From: Clostridia bacterium
GTDB lineage: Bacteria; Bacillota; Clostridia; Oscillospirales; CAG-272
DNA length: 19,480 nt
Direction of reading: 5' to 3'
Assembly (NCBI GenBank): GCA_024404475.1
Contig: JAKSPV010000011.1
Span: 1-19,480, forward strand
The notes below the pieces were generated by a model, which worked only from the letters and a program-made list of their open reading frames with translations, had not been told where the DNA came from and searched no databases. A program made the translations under genes and the position numbers. Below, in pieces: positions 1-6,811 of the stretch (the stretch's first letter is position 1; the number at the start of each line of letters is the position of its first letter).

Positions 1-660
1 GCGAACATCTCGCACGACCTCCGGACACCGTTGACGATGATCGCCGGATACAGCGAAGTCATGCGCGACATTCCCGGGGAGATGACGCCGGAAAACATGC
101 AGGTCATCATCGACGAGACCGGACGGCTGACGTCGCTCGTCAACGACACGCTCGATCTCTCCCGTCTCGGCGACGGGCAGACGGAACTTGCAAAGACGGT
201 CTTCCCGCTGACGCAGGAACTGCGCGAAACGGCCGCGCGCTTCGGCAAGCTGCTCGCCAAAGACGGCTACACCTTCACGCTGGAATGCGGCGAGGACGTT
301 TCCGTCTATGCCGACAAAACGCGCATATTGCAGGTGCTGTACAATCTTCTGAACAACGCCGTGAACTACACGGGCAAGGACAAGACCGTCCTGATCCGTC
401 AGACGCTCAAAGACGGCGTCTGCCGCGTGAGCGTCACCGACACAGGCGAGGGCATCCCCGAGGATCAGCTCCCCCTGATCTGGGAACGGTATTATAAGCT
501 CAGCGAATACCACCGCCGCGGCACGGTCGGCTCCGGCCTCGGGCTCTCGATCGTCAAGAACATCCTGCTTCTGCACGGCGCTCGCTTCGGCGTGTCGAGC
601 CGCGTCGGCTCCGGCACGACGTTCTGGTTCGAGCTGCCGGTGCGCGAGGGCGAAGTCTGA
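1..660 (+). CDS. Sensor histidine kinase, C-terminal part (5' end outside window)
   Basis: This is the C-terminal 219 residues of a membrane-type two-component sensor kinase, open to the left edge of the window. The first visible residues are the dimerisation/phosphoacceptor H-box (NISHDLRTPLT), with the phosphorylated His as visible residue 5. An ATPase domain of the HATPase_c type follows. Its N-box is LYNLLNNAVNYTG, its G1 box DTGEGIP and its G2 box GSGLGLSIVKNI; it ends in a GSGTTFWFELP strand. All catalytic boxes are present, so the visible part looks functional. The sensor and transmembrane regions are missing, so the signal is unknown. The partner response regulator is not in view and is probably upstream. 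The gene stops 15 bases before an intrinsic terminator, which makes it the last gene of its transcript. Confidence 0.93.
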   Translation, partial: ANISHDLRTPLTMIAGYSEVMRDIPGEMTPENMQVIIDETGRLTSLVNDTLDLSRLGDGQTELAKTVFPLTQELRETAARFGKLLAKDGYTFTLECGEDVSVYADKTRILQVLYNLLNNAVNYTGKDKTVLIRQTLKDGVCRVSVTDTGEGIPEDQLPLIWERYYKLSEYHRRGTVGSGLGLSIVKNILLLHGARFGVSSRVGSGTTFWFELPVREGEV

Positions 661-674
661 CGCACAAAAAATAT

Positions 675-725
675 GCCGCTGTCACCTGCTTTTTTTGGAA
701 AAGGGCGTGACAACGGCTTTTTTTT
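675..725 (+). terminator. Intrinsic terminator of the histidine kinase transcript
   Basis: The arms are GCCGCTGTCAC (675-685) and GTGACAACGGC (707-717). They pair over 11 positions with one C/A mismatch, enclose a 21-base loop, and are followed by eight T (718-725). The loop is long for a terminator, but stem plus U-tract just after a stop codon fit. The right arm is also the -35 region of the ilvE promoter. Confidence 0.7.
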
Positions 726-735
726 GGTGTATAAT
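707..735 (+). promoter_or_regulatory. Predicted ilvE promoter
   Basis: A GTGACA -35 element (707-712) and a perfect TATAAT -10 (730-735) are separated by 17 bp. The predicted start is near 742, giving a leader of about 42 bases before the ilvE start codon. The -35 lies in the right arm of the upstream terminator and the spacer contains its T-tract, so the two signals share DNA. Confidence 0.75.
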
Positions 736-753
736 GCTATATCATCTGAATGT

Positions 754-775
754 TGCCCGGGAACCGGGCAGGAGG
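754..775 (+). promoter_or_regulatory. Hairpin abutting the ilvE Shine-Dalgarno
   Basis: TGCCCGG (754-760), loop GAA, CCGGGCA (764-770) form a perfect 7-bp GC-rich hairpin. The next five bases are the Shine-Dalgarno GGAGG (771-775), eight bases before the ATG at 784. The hairpin leaves the Shine-Dalgarno unpaired but at its very edge. It could protect the short leader or affect ribosome loading; this is inference. Confidence 0.5.
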
Positions 776-783
776 AAGTTATC

Positions 784-1809
784 ATGGAAAAGAAAAACGT
801 CAACTGGGGCGAGCTCGGCTTCGCCTATATGCCGACCGATCACCGCTACGGTTCCAACTACAAGAACGGCCCATGGGACGACGGCGCTTTGTCCACCGAT
901 CCGACCGTTGCGATCAGCGAGAGCGCAGGCGTTCTCCAGTACGCGCAGACCTGTTTTGAAGGTCTGAAAGCATACACGACCGAGGACGGACACATCGTCA
1001 CGTTCCGTCCCGACCTCAACGCCGACCGTCTGGAAGCTTCCGCGAAGCGTCTCCAGATGCCCGTCTTCCCGAAGGAGCGTTTCATCGACGCCGTCGAGAA
1101 GGTCGTCGCCGCCAACGAAGCGTGGGTGCCGCCTTACGGCTCCGGCGCTACCATGTACATCCGTCCGTATATGTTCGGCTCGAACGCCGTCATCGGTGTC
1201 AAGCCGGCTACCGAATACCAGTTCCGTATGTTCGTGACGCCCGTCGGCCCGTACTTCAAGGGCGGCGTCCGTCCGCTGACGCTCCGCATCAGCGACTACG
1301 ACCGTGCGGCTCCCCGCGGCACCGGCAACATCAAGGCAGGCCTGAACTACGCGATGAGTCTCTACGCGATCGTTGACGCGCACGAGCAGGGCTACGACGA
1401 AAACATCTACCTCGATCCGGGCACCCGCACGCGCATCGAGGAGACCGGCGGCGCGAACATCCTGTTCGTCACGAAGGACGGCAAGGTCGTCACGCCGAAG
1501 TCGAACTCCATCCTGCCGTCGATCACCCGCCGTTCGCTGATGATCGTCGCGAAGGACTACCTCGGCCTCGAAGTCGAGGAACGCGAGATCTACCTCACCG
1601 AACTCGGCGACATGGCCGAATGCGGCCTCTGCGGCACGGCAGCCGTCATCTCCCCCGTCGGCAAGATCGTTGACCACGGCCGCGAGATCTGCCTGCCCAG
1701 CGGCATGAACGCGATGGGCCCCGTCACCCAGAAACTTTACGATACCCTCACCGGCATCCAGATGGGCCGCATCGAAGCGCCCGCCGGCTGGATCCACAGA
1801 ATTAAATAA
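784..1809 (+). CDS. ilvE: Branched-chain amino acid aminotransferase (class IV PLP, type II IlvE)
   Basis: This enzyme transfers amino groups between glutamate and the 2-oxo acids of leucine, isoleucine and valine in the cytoplasm. The 341-residue length suits the type II branch of the family. Family motifs seen in order are QTCFEGLKAY (55-64), RPDLNADRLEASAKRLQMP (75-93), the PLP lysine K184 in GTGNIKAGLNYA, GTRTRIEETGGANILFV, and a C-terminal GTAAVISPVGKI. The ATG at 784 is chosen because AGGAGGAAG precedes it at good spacing. The open frame extends back to 673, but that part lies in the terminator/promoter. The gene has its own promoter and terminators, so it is probably monocistronic. It converges on gdhA, whose product makes or consumes the glutamate this enzyme uses. 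Confidence 0.95.
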   Translation: MEKKNVNWGELGFAYMPTDHRYGSNYKNGPWDDGALSTDPTVAISESAGVLQYAQTCFEGLKAYTTEDGHIVTFRPDLNADRLEASAKRLQMPVFPKERFIDAVEKVVAANEAWVPPYGSGATMYIRPYMFGSNAVIGVKPATEYQFRMFVTPVGPYFKGGVRPLTLRISDYDRAAPRGTGNIKAGLNYAMSLYAIVDAHEQGYDENIYLDPGTRTRIEETGGANILFVTKDGKVVTPKSNSILPSITRRSLMIVAKDYLGLEVEEREIYLTELGDMAECGLCGTAAVISPVGKIVDHGREICLPSGMNAMGPVTQKLYDTLTGIQMGRIEAPAGWIHRIK

Positions 1810-1820
1810 AAAATACGCCG

Positions 1821-1844
1821 GGGGGCTTCTTGCAAGAAGCCCCC
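1821..1844. repeat. 24-bp perfect palindrome downstream of ilvE
   Basis: The left arm starts GGGGGCTTCT, the centre is TTGCAA, and the right arm is its exact complement ending AGAAGCCCCC. It begins 11 bases after the ilvE stop. No T-tract follows on either strand, so it is not a canonical terminator. It could be a 3'-end stabiliser or one copy of a dispersed intergenic repeat. From 1845 to 1888 I see only a GTTTAAAC palindrome (1858-1865) and no gene. Confidence 0.6.
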
Positions 1845-1888
1845 GCTCCCCCAGAAAGTTTAAACGCGCTGCCGCGTCACCAATACAG

Positions 1889-1921
1889 AAAAAAGCCGCA
1901 TCCCGAAGGATGCGGCTTTTT
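1889..1921. terminator. Bidirectional terminator shared by ilvE and gdhA
   Basis: The stem is GCCGCATCC (1895-1903) and GGATGCGGC (1908-1916) with a four-base loop. Six A precede it (1889-1894) and five T follow (1917-1921), so it can end transcripts from either side. Read on the minus strand the loop is UUCG closed by C-G, the very stable tetraloop class. It lies 11 bases beyond the gdhA stop codon. Confidence 0.9.
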
Positions 1922-1932
1922 GATTTCGGATC

Positions 1933-3177
1933 TCAGATCCCGCGGAGGTTCTGCGCGGCGGTAATGCGGCGGATCGCCACCATGTACGCGCCGAGACGCA
2001 GCGTTGCGTTCTTCTCTGCAGCGAGATTCCAGACCTCGGTAAATGCGTTCGACATCTGCGTGTAGAGTTTCGCGTTGACCTCTTCCTCGCTCCAGTAGAA
2101 GCCCATGCGGTTCTGCACCCACTCGAAGTAGGAAACGACGACACCGCCGGCGTTCGCGAGGATATCCGGAACGACCGGGATCGCACGCTCTTCGAGAACG
2201 GCGTCGGCTTCCGCAGTGACGGGGCCATTCGCCGCCTCAACGATGTATGTGCACTGCACGTTCTCGGCGACTTCCTTCGTGACCTGGTTCTCGAGCGCGG
2301 CGGGGATCAGAACGTCGCACTTCGTGGTGAGCAGCGTGAAGTTATCAACGTGCTTGACACCGTCGGCGTCGTAATCGACAAGAAGCTTGCCGCTGCGGCA
2401 GAATGCAGCGATCTCTTTGATGTTGAGGCCGCTCTCGCAGACGATCGCGCCGCTGACGTCGCTGACGCCGACGATCTTTGCGCCCTCTTCGTAGCAGAGG
2501 AGCGCGGTGTTGGAGCCGACGTTGCCCATGCCCTGGATGCAGATCGAAACGTCGGAGAGTTTCTTGCCCATCTTCGCAAGCAGGAACTGCGTCGTGAACA
2601 TGACGCCGCGGCCGGTAGCCGCGAGACGGCCGAGAGAGCCGCCGAGTTCAAGCGGTTTGCCGGTGACGACGGCGGGGGTGTAATTGCCGGTGACGGCGCC
2701 GAACTGATCGACGAGCCAAGCCATGATCTGGCCGTTCGTGTTCACGTCCGGTGCGGGAACGTCCTTATCCGGCCCGATGATCGGCGCGATCATCGTGGTG
2801 AAGCGGCGGGTCAGGCGCTCGAGTTCGCCCTGGGACAGCGTTTTCGGATCGACCTTGATGCCACCCTTCGCACCGCCGTAGGGAATGTTCGCCACGGCGC
2901 ACTTGAAACTCATCCACGCGGCGAGCGCCTTGACTTCGCTCTCGTCCACGTTCTGGTGGTAGCGGATGCCGCCCTTGCAGGGGCCGCGGCTGCTGCTGTG
3001 CTGGACGCGGAAGCCCTCGAAGACCTTGACGGAGCCGTCGTCCATTTTGACGGGGACGGAGACTTTCAGTTCTCTTTCCGGATATTTCAGAAGCTCGTAG
3101 CCGTCTTTCGCCATGCCGAGCTTCGCAGCCGCCTTATCAAGGACGGCCAGATAGTTGTCGTATGCATTGTATGCCAT
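1933..3177 (-). CDS. gdhA: Glutamate dehydrogenase
   Basis: This enzyme interconverts glutamate with 2-oxoglutarate plus ammonium using NAD(P)H in the cytoplasm. The product is 414 residues, the usual size for hexameric bacterial enzymes. Substrate-binding lysines are K68 (GPCKGGIRYH) and K92 (MSFKCAVAN), and the catalytic lysine is K104 in PYGGAKGGI. The catalytic aspartate is D144 in PAPDVNTNGQ. The nucleotide-binding GMGNVGS is at 216-222, and a C-terminal ANAGGVVVSYFEWVQN is present. The layout resembles clostridial NAD-type enzymes, but cofactor choice cannot be settled by eye. The second ATG (3177) is chosen over the one at 3186: GGAGG is ten bases from the former and one base from the latter. 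It is divergent from a LysR-type gene and probably controlled by it. Confidence 0.96.
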   Translation of the reverse strand: MAYNAYDNYLAVLDKAAAKLGMAKDGYELLKYPERELKVSVPVKMDDGSVKVFEGFRVQHSSSRGPCKGGIRYHQNVDESEVKALAAWMSFKCAVANIPYGGAKGGIKVDPKTLSQGELERLTRRFTTMIAPIIGPDKDVPAPDVNTNGQIMAWLVDQFGAVTGNYTPAVVTGKPLELGGSLGRLAATGRGVMFTTQFLLAKMGKKLSDVSICIQGMGNVGSNTALLCYEEGAKIVGVSDVSGAIVCESGLNIKEIAAFCRSGKLLVDYDADGVKHVDNFTLLTTKCDVLIPAALENQVTKEVAENVQCTYIVEAANGPVTAEADAVLEERAIPVVPDILANAGGVVVSYFEWVQNRMGFYWSEEEVNAKLYTQMSNAFTEVWNLAAEKNATLRLGAYMVAIRRITAAQNLRGI

Positions 3178-3212
3178 GATACACATACCTCCGAAATTTT
3201 TCTGGAATTGTC

Positions 3213-3244
3213 TTGATTATAGCACGGTTTTCCTGTATAATCAA
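3213..3244. promoter_or_regulatory. Face-to-face gdhA and lysR-type promoters in one inverted repeat
   Basis: TTGATTATA (3213-3221) and its exact complement TATAATCAA (3236-3244) flank a 14-bp spacer. On the plus strand TTGATT (3213-3218), 17 bp, TATAAT (3236-3241) form a promoter for the regulator. On the minus strand TTGATT (3244-3239), 17 bp, TATAAT (3221-3216) form one for gdhA. Each repeat arm serves as -35 on one strand and -10 on the other. Polymerase therefore cannot occupy both promoters at once. Confidence 0.8.
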
Positions 3245-3259
3245 GTACAGAAAATCTAT

Positions 3260-3284
3260 ATTTTTTATACATACTATAAAAAAT
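3260..3284. promoter_or_regulatory. Probable LysR-type operator, perfect 25-bp palindrome
   Basis: Left arm ATTTTTTATA (3260-3269), spacer CATAC, right arm TATAAAAAAT (3275-3284) form a perfect 10-5-10 inverted repeat. It contains the T-N11-A spacing typical of LysR-family sites (T3266 to A3278). Its centre (3272) is about 63 bp upstream of the predicted gdhA start near 3209. It is also about 24 bp downstream of the predicted regulator start near 3248. That is the expected geometry for activating gdhA while repressing the regulator's own gene. Confidence 0.6.
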
Positions 3285-3298
3285 TTTTATGGAGAGCC

Positions 3299-4264
3299 AT
3301 GAAAAACTCTGATTACGTGCTTGAAGTCTACAAAACCGGCAGTTTTACCGCGGCGTCGGCGAAGCTCTATGTTTCGCAGCCCGCGCTCAGCACAGCCGTC
3401 AAAAAGCTCGAGGAGGAGATCGGCATCGAGATTTTTGACAGAAGCGCCTCCCCGCTCCGCCCGACGGACGCCGGCATGATCTACATCAACGCCCTCCTCG
3501 CCATGCAGAAGATCCGCATCAACATGGAAAATGAGCTTTCCGACCTTGCGGGGCTCAAAACCGGGCACGTCTCGCTCGGCGGCGCGCACTTTATCGCCGC
3601 GTACCTGATGCCGGAGGTGCTGATCGCGTTCGCGCGGCAGTATCCCGGGATCGACGTCGAGGTGACGGAGGGCTCGTCGATGCGGCTGCAAGAGCTCTTG
3701 ACCGAGGAAAAACTCGATTTCGTCATGGACTACGCCTCAAACAGCGAACTGTTCGAGAGCAAGCCCCTGTTCCGCGAGTCCATTCTTTTGACCGTGCCGG
3801 AGGAGATGATTCCGGACGGGCTCCGGGGCGCCGCGATGACGCGCGACGACGTGCTCTCCGGGCGCCACCTCAAAGCGGACTGTCCCGTGGTCAATATCAC
3901 GTCGTTCCGCGAAGCACCGTTTCTCCTTCTCAAGAAGGGCAACGACCTCCATCGGCAGGCGATGAAGATCTTCCGCGCCGCATCGCTCCAGCCGGAGGTG
4001 CGGCTCTACCTCGACCAGATGATGACTGCGTATAACCTCTCGCAGCGCGGCATGGGCATCGCGTTCGTCACCGACACCGTCGTACGGCACACCGTGCCCG
4101 AGAAAACGCCGCTCTTCTTCCGCATTTCCGAGAAGTCGATCACGCGGACGCTTTACATCACCTGGAAGAAAAAACGCTACGTCCCGCTCGCCGCGCAGGA
4201 ATTCGTCCGCGTGGCGCGGGAAACGCTCGCCGAGGCGGGCTCCGTCAAGGAGGTTACGAAATGA
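3299..4264 (+). CDS. LysR-family transcriptional regulator, likely regulator of gdhA
   Basis: This is a 321-residue DNA-binding regulator of the LysR family. The N-terminal winged helix-turn-helix covers about residues 1-60, with the signature GSFTAASAKLYVSQPALS followed by the linker helix KKLEEEIGIEIFDR. An effector-binding domain of the periplasmic-binding-protein fold occupies about 90-305. The ATG at 3299 follows GGAGAG and begins the usual N-terminus. The frame is open back to 3155, but that part would run through the promoter and operator. It is divergent from gdhA with 121 bp between start codons, the common arrangement for a LysR-type activator and its target. The effector is unknown; 2-oxoglutarate or glutamate would be reasonable guesses by analogy with B. 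subtilis GltC. The stop codon overlaps the recG start (ATGA), so the two genes are co-transcribed. Confidence 0.92.
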   Translation: MKNSDYVLEVYKTGSFTAASAKLYVSQPALSTAVKKLEEEIGIEIFDRSASPLRPTDAGMIYINALLAMQKIRINMENELSDLAGLKTGHVSLGGAHFIAAYLMPEVLIAFARQYPGIDVEVTEGSSMRLQELLTEEKLDFVMDYASNSELFESKPLFRESILLTVPEEMIPDGLRGAAMTRDDVLSGRHLKADCPVVNITSFREAPFLLLKKGNDLHRQAMKIFRAASLQPEVRLYLDQMMTAYNLSQRGMGIAFVTDTVVRHTVPEKTPLFFRISEKSITRTLYITWKKKRYVPLAAQEFVRVARETLAEAGSVKEVTK

Positions 4265-6408
4265 AAAACGAAGGCAGTAACACACGCATCAGCGAGCTGC
4301 GCGGCATCGGCCCCGCCCGTGCCAAAGCGTTTGCCGACATCGGCATCGAGACGGCAGGCGACGCGATCCGCTACCTGCCGCGCGCCTATCAGGACCGCGG
4401 TGACGTCCGCACGCTCCGCGAGCCCGGCGTTGCCGCGGATGGTCTTCCCCATTCGTTCATTCTGACCGTCGCCGCCGAACCGGTCGCACGCACCGTCCGC
4501 CGCGGCATGAACATCCTCAAATTCCGGGCGTTCGACGAGAGCGGCACCGCGGAGATCACGTATTTCAACCAGCCGTATCTCAAAAACACGATCCACACGG
4601 GCGACACGTTCCGCTTCTTCGGCAAACTCCGGCTCGAAAAAAGCACGCTGAAACTCACTTCACCGATCATCGAGCGCTGGCAGGAGGACGTGCCGCTGCG
4701 CGGCATCGTTCCCGTTTACCCGCTCGGTGCAGGGCTCACGCAGAAGATCATCAGCCGCGTCGTCACGGAGTCTCTCGCGCTCTCGGCCGCGGAGCCGATG
4801 GAGTATCTGCCCGACGCCGTGCTCCGTGAAAATGGGCTCGCCGCCGAACGCTTTGCGATCGAAAACATCCACAATCCGCAGTCGCCCGGAACTTTGGCGT
4901 CTGCCAAAAAACGACTGACATTCGACGAGCTGACGACGATCGCGGCGGCGATAAGCGAGGCCGGCCGCGTGCGCCGCACGGGCGCCGTTCCGATCGGGAA
5001 TGCCGATCTTTCGCCGCTGCTCTCGCGTCTTCCGTACGAGCTGACCGGCGCGCAGGCACGGAGCGTTTCCGAGATCGCGGCAGACATGGGAAAAGACGCG
5101 CCGATGAACCGCATCCTTACGGGCGACGTTGGTTCCGGCAAAACGATATGTGCCGCGGCGGCGATCTTTCTCGCTGTCCGGGAGGGGCATCAGGCGGCGC
5201 TGATGGTACCGACGGAGATCCTCGCGAACCAGCATTTCCGCGAACTCGAGCCGCTGCTCGGCGGGCTCGGCTACCGCACCGCTCTTCTCACCGGTACCCT
5301 CACGACGGCGCAGAAACGCACCGTCCTTTCCGGTTTGGCAAACGCCGAAATCGACCTCGTGATCGGCACGCACGCGCTGCTCACGGAGAGCGTCGTTTTC
5401 AGCGATCTCGCACTCGTCGTCACCGACGAGCAGCACCGTTTCGGCGTCTTGCAGCGCGCCGCACTCGCCGACAAGGCGAAGTCAGTCCACACGCTCGTCA
5501 TGAGCGCGACGCCGATCCCGCGGACGCTTTCCCTGATCGCTTACGGCGATCTGTCGCTCTCACGGATCGATGAGATGCCTCCCGGACGGCAGAAGGTGGA
5601 CACGTTCGTAGTCGATGAAACTTACCGACCACGCCTCCTCACGTTCATTCAAAAGCAGGCATCCGAAGGCCACCAGACGTACATCGTCTGTCCGAGCGTC
5701 GAGGAAACGAAACTCCCTGCAAAGAAAAAAGCGGAGGAGGACGCCGAGGAAATGACGAACCTCTCCCTCTTCGCCCTGCCGGAGGAGGAGCAGCCGCCGC
5801 TGAAAGCCGCGGTCACGTATGCCGCGGAGCTTGCGGACGCTTTGCCGGATCTCTCGGTCGCGTTCGTCCACGGCAAGATGAAATCCGCCGAAAAGGACGG
5901 TGTGATGCGCCGTTTTGCCGCAGGCGAGATCGACGTGCTCGTCTCGACGACGGTGATCGAGGTCGGCGTGAACGTGCCGTCGGCGACGCTGATGATCGTC
6001 GAGAACGCCGAGCGTTTCGGGCTCTCGCAGCTCCACCAGCTCAGAGGGCGCGTCGGACGCGGCGACGCGAAATCGTACTGCATCCTCGTCTCCGACGCGA
6101 AGGGCGAGACGGCGCGCCGCCGTCTTGACACGATGAAGAAGACATCCGACGGCTTCAAAATTGCCGAGGAAGACCTTGCCATCCGCGGCCCCGGCGACTT
6201 CCTCGCCAGCGGCAGCGAAGTCCGGCAGAGCGGCGCGGCAGCGCTGAATCTCGCGGCGACCTGCACCGATCCCGCGCTGATCGAAGCGGCGACAACGGCG
6301 GCAAGAACGATCCTTGACAGCGACCCGACGCTTGCTCTTCCGGAGCATGCGACACTTCGCGAAAGAGTCGATCGGCTGCGTCTCCGCTCCGCAAACACGG
6401 AAAACTGA
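4261..6408 (+). CDS. recG: ATP-dependent DNA helicase RecG
   Basis: RecG is a double-strand DNA translocase that reverses stalled replication forks and processes recombination intermediates. The product is 715 residues, slightly longer than the usual 670-695. The N-terminal wedge/OB-fold domain begins with ELRGIGPARAKAFADIGI. Walker A is GDVGSGKT (K294), the DExH box is DEQH (389-392), and motif III is SATPIPRT. The helicase C domain has FVHGKMKSAEKD, STTVIEVGVNVPSA and QLRGRVGRG. After CPSVEE (from C477) there is a charged, loop-like insertion of roughly 20-25 residues rich in Lys and Glu, which may explain the extra length. AAGGAGG (4247-4253) gives the start, which overlaps the upstream stop by four bases and suggests translational coupling. 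Confidence 0.96.
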   Translation: MKNEGSNTRISELRGIGPARAKAFADIGIETAGDAIRYLPRAYQDRGDVRTLREPGVAADGLPHSFILTVAAEPVARTVRRGMNILKFRAFDESGTAEITYFNQPYLKNTIHTGDTFRFFGKLRLEKSTLKLTSPIIERWQEDVPLRGIVPVYPLGAGLTQKIISRVVTESLALSAAEPMEYLPDAVLRENGLAAERFAIENIHNPQSPGTLASAKKRLTFDELTTIAAAISEAGRVRRTGAVPIGNADLSPLLSRLPYELTGAQARSVSEIAADMGKDAPMNRILTGDVGSGKTICAAAAIFLAVREGHQAALMVPTEILANQHFRELEPLLGGLGYRTALLTGTLTTAQKRTVLSGLANAEIDLVIGTHALLTESVVFSDLALVVTDEQHRFGVLQRAALADKAKSVHTLVMSATPIPRTLSLIAYGDLSLSRIDEMPPGRQKVDTFVVDETYRPRLLTFIQKQASEGHQTYIVCPSVEETKLPAKKKAEEDAEEMTNLSLFALPEEEQPPLKAAVTYAAELADALPDLSVAFVHGKMKSAEKDGVMRRFAAGEIDVLVSTTVIEVGVNVPSATLMIVENAERFGLSQLHQLRGRVGRGDAKSYCILVSDAKGETARRRLDTMKKTSDGFKIAEEDLAIRGPGDFLASGSEVRQSGAAALNLAATCTDPALIEAATTAARTILDSDPTLALPEHATLRERVDRLRLRSANTEN

Positions 6409-6420
6409 AAGGAGTCCGTC

Positions 6421-6765
6421 GTGAAGTCGAAAAAGATACTCTTTTCCGTTCTCGTCACGCTGCTCGCGGCCGTCTTGTTCAGTCTGTGCATGACGTGTCT
6501 TCTGGAACTCGCCGGCATCGCGCTGGGCGCGGCGATCGACAGCCATATCCTCCGCCAATACCCGCGGTTTCTGCCGTTCTGCATCGCCGTCGGGTTCCTC
6601 GCGGCGGTGCTTCTGGGGATCACCGTATGGCTCTCTGTCCGAAAAAAACGGTTCGGCTGGACGAAGCGGACGCTCGCCGCGGCACTTGTCTCTGCCGCAC
6701 TTCTTTCCGCGCCGCTCGTCGCCGCATGGACAGCGCTGTTCCGGCTTTTGCAGACACGATTATAA
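6421..6765 (+). CDS. Small membrane protein of unknown function
   Basis: This is a 114-residue protein that I do not recognise. It has three hydrophobic stretches long enough to span the membrane, at about residues 6-36, 52-72 and 84-108. A basic loop (VRKKRFGWTKR) lies between the second and third, which puts that loop on the cytoplasmic side by the positive-inside rule. The start is GTG at 6421, supported by AAAGGAG six bases upstream. Only 12 bases separate it from the recG stop, and a terminator follows directly, so it is the last gene of a lysR-type/recG/orf transcript. No catalytic or binding motif is visible. The coding frame, Shine-Dalgarno and terminator placement make it a real gene, but no function can be given. 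Confidence 0.75.
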   Translation: MKSKKILFSVLVTLLAAVLFSLCMTCLLELAGIALGAAIDSHILRQYPRFLPFCIAVGFLAAVLLGITVWLSVRKKRFGWTKRTLAAALVSAALLSAPLVAAWTALFRLLQTRL

Positions 6766-6798
6766 GAAAAAAACCGCACCCCGTGGGGTGCGGTTTTT
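6766..6798. terminator. Bidirectional terminator between recG operon and rplL
   Basis: CCGCACCCC (6774-6782) pairs with GGGGTGCGG (6785-6793). An A-run precedes it (6767-6773) and five T follow (6794-6798). It starts just after the stop of the small membrane protein and lies 14 bases past the rplL stop, so it serves both converging transcripts. Confidence 0.9.
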
Positions 6799-6811
6799 AT
6801 GTGGACTGAAA

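Noticed and set aside
742..1797. 351-codon minus-strand open frame antisense to ilvE, and the similar plus-strand frame 2350-3216 antisense to gdhA
   Set aside because: Both are charged low-complexity translations opposite clear enzymes, and both are shadows of codon bias.
3155..3298. Longer N-terminus for the LysR-type regulator
   Set aside because: The extension would translate the promoter and operator region and has no family similarity. The ATG at 3299 has a Shine-Dalgarno and gives the standard N-terminus.
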